Positions 59,037 through 64,000 of a stretch of DNA of 64,000 bases are shown in pieces. Each line of letters begins with the position of its first letter. The first letter of the stretch is position 1. The stretch comes from Nymphaea colorata (lineage: Eukaryota; Streptophyta; Magnoliopsida; Nymphaeales; Nymphaeaceae). The position numbers and the translations under genes are program-made. The stretch covers positions 251,501 to 315,500 of the forward strand of contig NC_037468.1 in NCBI RefSeq assembly GCF_008831285.2, written 5' to 3'. The notes below the pieces were generated by a model. The model worked only from the letters and a program-made list of their open reading frames with translations. It did no database searches and had not been told where the DNA came from.

Positions 59037-62000
59037 CAACGAGCAAAGCACTCGCAAAGCCCTGACGCAATTTGCGAGTGTCCATCACGTCACGTCACGT
59101 CACGAGCAAAGCCCCCAGCTTGACGAGCAAAGCCCACAAAGCACTCGCAACTTTGAATGCTGAAAGAAGGGAAAAGGTACATAGTGAATCTCATTTTGTC
59201 TGAATCAGCCCTACGCTTTGCGAGTGCTTTGTGGGCACTTTTCTGATGAGTTCATTTCAGATGAAAAAGAAGGCTTTGTTCTGACGTGACATGACCTTCA
59301 AGTTTAAAAGAGTGCTGATTGAGGCAAAATGAGATTCACTATGTACCTTGATGTCCTTTCAAGTCCAAAAAAATGACATTCACTCTGATAGTGGTTCGTT
59401 TGGACATTGAAAGCCAAAGCGAAGCGAGTGTGCTTTGTCAAAGGTCAAGCCAAAGCTTTGCGAGTGTGCTTCAGATTTGTGGTATGGTCAGCACTTTTCA
59501 GGATTTGTCTGACCTGAATCAGTGACCTTATGGAAAGGTCAGGACTCATTTCTTGAAAGGTGAGGACTTTATGGAAAGGTCAAGACTCATTTGTATGTCA
59601 TCAGTACTCACCATACCAAAAAGGTCAGGACTTTCTGGAAAGGTCAAGACTCTGAAAGGTCAGGACTAATGAGAATGATTGAGGAATGACCATCAAGACT
59701 CATTTGTATGTCATCAGTACTCACCATACCAAAAAGGTGAAGACTTGATTGAAAGGTCAAGACTCATTTGTATGTCATCAGTACTCACCTTATCAAAAAG
59801 GTCAAGACTGTCTTTCACAGTCAGGACTAACCTTACCAAAAAGATCAAGACTATCTGATCAGGACTGATTCTTCTGGTCAAGACTGTCTTTCACAGTCAG
59901 GACTGACCTTACCAAAAAGGTCAAGACTGTCTTGAAAGGTCAGGACTTTTGATGGAAGGACAGGACCAATTGCAATTGTATGCCATTAGTACTCACCTGA
60001 CCAAAAATGGAAAGGTCAAGACTGTCTTGAAATCAGTACTGACCTTATCAAAAAGGTCAAGACTGTCTTTCAAAGTCAGGACTAACCTTACCAAAAAGAT
60101 CAAGACTATCTGATCAGGACTGATTCTTCTGGTCAAGACTGTCTTTCACAGTCAGGACTAACCTTACCAAAAAGGTCAAGACTGTCTTGAAAGGTCAGGA
60201 CTGATTCTTCTGGAAAGGTCAAGACTGTCTTGAAAGGTCAGGACTCATTCTTCTGGAAAGGTCAGGACTTTCTTGAAAGGTCAAGACTCTGAAAGGTCAG
60301 GACTAATGAGAATGATTGAGGAATGACCATCAAGACTCATTTGTATGTCATCAGTACTCACCTTATCAAAAAGGTCAAGACTGTCTTTCAAAGTCAGGAC
60401 TAACCTTACCAAAAAGATCAAGACTATCTGATCAGGACTGATTCTTCTGGTCAAGACTGTATTTCACAGTCAGGACTGACCTTACCAAAAAGGTCAAGAC
60501 TGTCTTGAAAGGTCAGGACTGATTCTTCTTGAAAGGTCAGGACTCTTTTGAAAGGTCAAGACTCATTTGTATGTCATCAGTACTCACCTTATCAAAAAGG
60601 TCAAGACTGTCTTTCAAAGTCAGGACTAACCTTACCAAAAAGATCAAGACTATCTGATCAGGACTGATTCTTCTGGTCAAGACTGTATTTCACAGTCAGG
60701 ACTGACCTTACCAAAAAGGTCAAGACTGTCTTGAAAGGTCAGGACTGATTTTTCTTGAAAGGTCAAGACTGTCTTGAAATCAGTACTGACCTTTTTTGAA
60801 AGATCAAGACTATCTTGAAAGATCAGGACTGATTCTTCTGGTCAATACTTTATTTCAAGGTCAGGACTGACCTTACCAAAAAGGTCAAGACTGTCTTGAA
60901 AGGTCAGGACTGATTCTTCTTGAAAGGTCAAGACTGTCTTGAAAGGTCAGGACTCATTCTTCTTGAAAGGTCAGGACTCATTGCAATTCAATGCCATTAG
61001 TACTCACTTGACAAACAAATGCCATTAGTACTCACTTGACAAACAAATGCCATTAGTACTCACTTGACAAACAAATGCCATTAGTACTCACTGTGCAAAC
61101 AAATGCCATTAGTACTTTCCATATGCCATTAGTACTCACTGTACAAACAAATGTCATTAGCCATACCAAAATCCATCCAAATTGGTTGATGGATAATGGC
61201 ATCTCATTGCAATTTGTGATATGGTCAGCACTAATGGCATACAATTTGTTGTATGGTCAGCATGAATGGCATCTAATTGCAATTATGGACACTAATGGCA
61301 ATTGTATGCCATTTTCCATACAACAAATTGTATGCCTTCAAGAATTGCAATTGTATGCCATTAGTGCTGACTATCACATTAATAACAAGAAAGACCATTT
61401 TGTCCTAATTAGCTTATAATTGAATGGCATTATTCAGGCAAAATGATATGCACTTTTTTTGGTTAATTCTTTCAACCAACAGAAAATCTTTTGTGAGCTC
61501 ATGGAAAGGAAAAGAGAAATGGCAATTGTATGCCATTAGTGTTTCCACAAATCATAAGCACACTCGCAAAGCTTTGGCTTTGCCTATCAGAGAATTCATG
61601 GAAAGGTTCTTGAAAGGTCAGGACTCTCTGGAAAGGTCAGGACTAATGAGAATGATTGAGGAAAAGTCAGAACTCACCTGACCATACAAGACTCATTTGT
61701 ATGTCATCAGTACTCACCTTATCAAAAAGGTCAAGACTGTCTTTCAAAGTCAGGACTAACCTTACCAAAAAGATCAAGACTATCTGATCAGGACTGATTC
61801 TTCTGGTCAAGACTGTATTTCACAGTCAGGACTGACCTTACCAAAAAGGTCAAGACTGTCTTGAAAGGTCAGGACTTTTGATGGAAGGACAGGACCAATT
61901 GCAATTGTATGCCATTAGTACTCACCTGACCAAAAATGGAAAGGTCAAGACTGTCTTGAAATCAGTACTGACCTTATCAAAAAGGTCAAGACTGTCTTTC

Positions 62001-64000
62001 AAAGTCAGGACTAACCTTACCAAAAAGATCAAGACTATCTGATCAGGACTGATTCTTCTGGTCAAGACTGTATTTCACAGTCAGGACTAACCTTACCAAA
62101 AAGGTCAAGACTGTCTTGAAAGGTCAGGACTTTTGATGGAAGGACAGGACCAATTGCAATTGTATGCCATTAGTACTCACCTGACCAAAAATGGAAAGGT
62201 CAAGACTGTCTTGAAAGGTCAGGACTCATTCTTCTTGAAAGGTCAGGACTCATTGCAATTGTATGCTATTAGTACTCACTTGACAACAAATTATATGCCA
62301 TTTTCCATCAACAATGAGTACTCACCATACCAAAAAAGGTGAGGACTTTCTTGAAAGGTCAAGACTCTGAAAGGTCAGGACTAATGAGAATGATTGAGGA
62401 AAAGTCAGAACTCACCTTACCATACAAGACTCATTTGTATGTCATCAGTACTCACCATACCAAACAGATGAAGACTTTTTTGAAAGGTCAAGACTCATTT
62501 GTATGTCATCAGTACTCACCATACCAAACAGGTCAGGACTGTCTGGAAAGGTCAAGACTCATTTGTATGTCATCAGTACTCACCATACCAAACAGGTCAG
62601 GACTCATTGCAATTCAATGCCATTAGTACTCACTTGACAAACAAATGCCATTAGTACTCACTTGACAAACAAATGCCATTAGTACTCACTGTACAAACAA
62701 ATGCCATTAGTACTCACTATACCAACATGAGTACTCACCATACCAAAACAATGCCATTAGTGCTCCCAATGGCAATTGTATGCCATTTTCCATACAACAA
62801 ATTGTATGCCATTAGTGCTGACCATACAAAAAATCTGAAGCACACTCGCAAAGCTTTGGCTTCCCTTGAGTCAAAGCACTCGCAACTTTGAATTGCTGAA
62901 GCTTCTGAATGGAATTGCTGAAGCTGATGAAGTGATTCAGGTCAGAGCAAAGCCTTCTTTTGAAGCTTTTTGTCAGAGTCAGCACTAATGGCATACAATT
63001 GCAATTTTGGTATGGTCAGCACTTGTCAGGATTTGTCTGACCTGAATCAGTGACCTTATGGAAAGGTCAGGACTAATGAGAATTGTATGTCATTAGTGCT
63101 GACCATACCAAAATCCATCCAAATTGGTTGATGGATAATGGCATCTCATTGCAATTTGTGATATGGTCAGCACTTGTCAGGATTTGTCTGACCTGAATCA
63201 GTGACCTTCCGGTCAGGACTCATTTCTTGAAAGGTGAGGACTTTCTGGAAAGATCAAGACTCATTTGTATGTCATCAGTACTCACCATACCAAAAAGGTC
63301 AGGACTTTTTTGGTATGGTGAGTACTCATTGTTGATGGAAAATGGCATATAATTTGTTGTCAAGTGAGTACTAATAGCATACAATTGCAATGAGTCCTGA
63401 CCTTTCAAGAAGAATGAGTCCTGACCTTTCAAGACAGTCTTGACCTTTCCATTTTTGGTCAGGTGAGTACTAATGGCATACAATTGCAATTGGTCCTGTC
63501 CTTCCATCAAAAGTCCTGACCTTTCAAGACAGTCTTGACCTTTTTGGTAAGGTTAGTCCTGACTGTGAAATACAGTCTTGACCAGAAGAATCAGTCCTGA
63601 TCAGATAGTCTTGATCTTTTTGGTAAGGTTAGTCCTGACTGTGAAAGACAGTCTTGACCTTTTTGATAAGGTCAGTACTGATTTCAAGACAGTCTTGACC
63701 TTTCCATTTTTGGTCAGGTGAGTACTAATGGCATACAATTGCAATTGGTCCTGTCCTTCCATCAAAAGTCCTGACCTTTCAAGACAGTCTTGACCTTTTT
63801 GGTAAGGTCAGTCCTGACTGTGAAATACAGTCTTGACCAGAAGAATCAGTCCTGATCAGATAGTCTTGATCTTTTTGGTAAGGTTAGTCCTGACTTTGAA
63901 AGACAGTCTTGACCTTTTTGATAAGGTGAGTACTGATGACATACAAATGAGTCTTGTATGGTCAGGTGAGTTCTGACTTTTCCTCAATCATTCTCATTAG
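59037..64000. repeat. composite repeat array G, continuing past the window end
   Basis: The left end is CAACGAGCAAAGCACTCGC (59037-59055), followed by several terminal-module hairpins to 59480. The interior is plus orientation to about 62340, with the 28-bp unit near 60990-61090 and 62620-62720. After a low-repeat spacer (about 62820-63200) it flips to minus orientation from about 63306. Terminal-module pieces also occur inside at 62835-62890, so two arrays may be joined here. Confidence 0.88.
61643..64000. repeat. inverted repeat with 695-bp arms centred near 62821
   Basis: Landmarks sum to 125643: CTAATGAG at 61643-61650 pairs with CTCATTAG at 63993-64000, and identical repeat-derived frames start at 62133 (plus) and 63510 (minus). 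The arms are 61643-62337 and 63306-64000, with a spacer of about 970 bp. The right arm reaches the last base of the window, so the repeat may be longer. Confidence 0.85.

Overview
This window looks like seed-plant mitochondrial DNA, probably from a gymnosperm with a large, repeat-swollen mitogenome. The evidence is four mitochondrial genes or gene parts read in sense: ccmFn (6274-7950), nad9 (minus, 15995-16564), matR with the last exon of nad1 (38288-41211), and atp8 (minus, 55184-55666). Their raw codons carry many Pro/Ser/Arg/His where the families have Leu/Phe/Trp/Cys/Tyr, as expected before heavy C-to-U RNA editing. The host species is an inference; no single marker settles it.

From left to right: 1-6 kb is gene-poor sequence with a scrap of Ty3/gypsy integrase. 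A 75-bp palindromic element and a broken trnP-like sequence precede ccmFn. Repeat array A follows, then 10.1-15.5 kb with a decayed Ty3/gypsy pol (RT, RNase H, integrase) and an unrecognised decayed antisense gene, then nad9. Array B (16.8-24.2 kb) comes next. A plastid-derived segment holding the end of ycf2, trnL-CAA and part of ndhB runs from about 24.3 to 33.5 kb and is split by array C. After array D comes the 3' part of nad1 intron 4 with matR, domain V and nad1 exon 5. Array E follows, then a second plastid segment (trnP-UGG, trnW-CCA, broken petG), array F, more gypsy remnants (52.7-54.7 kb), atp8, a chimeric rpl2-derived reading frame, unassigned sequence and array G, which runs off the end.

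The most striking content is one family of composite repeats in seven large arrays, together about 29 kb or some 45% of the window. The arrays are built from short hairpin-forming modules containing GTCAAGACT/GTCAGGACT and from a 28-bp ATGCCATTAGTACTCAC-type unit. Every visible array edge is a copy of the same terminal module (AAAGCACTCGC, often extended outward to GAGCAAAGCCCAC and CAACGTCA) in inverted orientation. The same ends bound three small copies without an array. Arrays or small copies sit between ycf2 and trnL-CAA, inside the gypsy pol, and at the 5' truncation of nad1 intron 4. This suggests an inverted-repeat-ended mitochondrial element whose interior expands into palindromic arrays. 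Mobility is an inference from structure, not shown.
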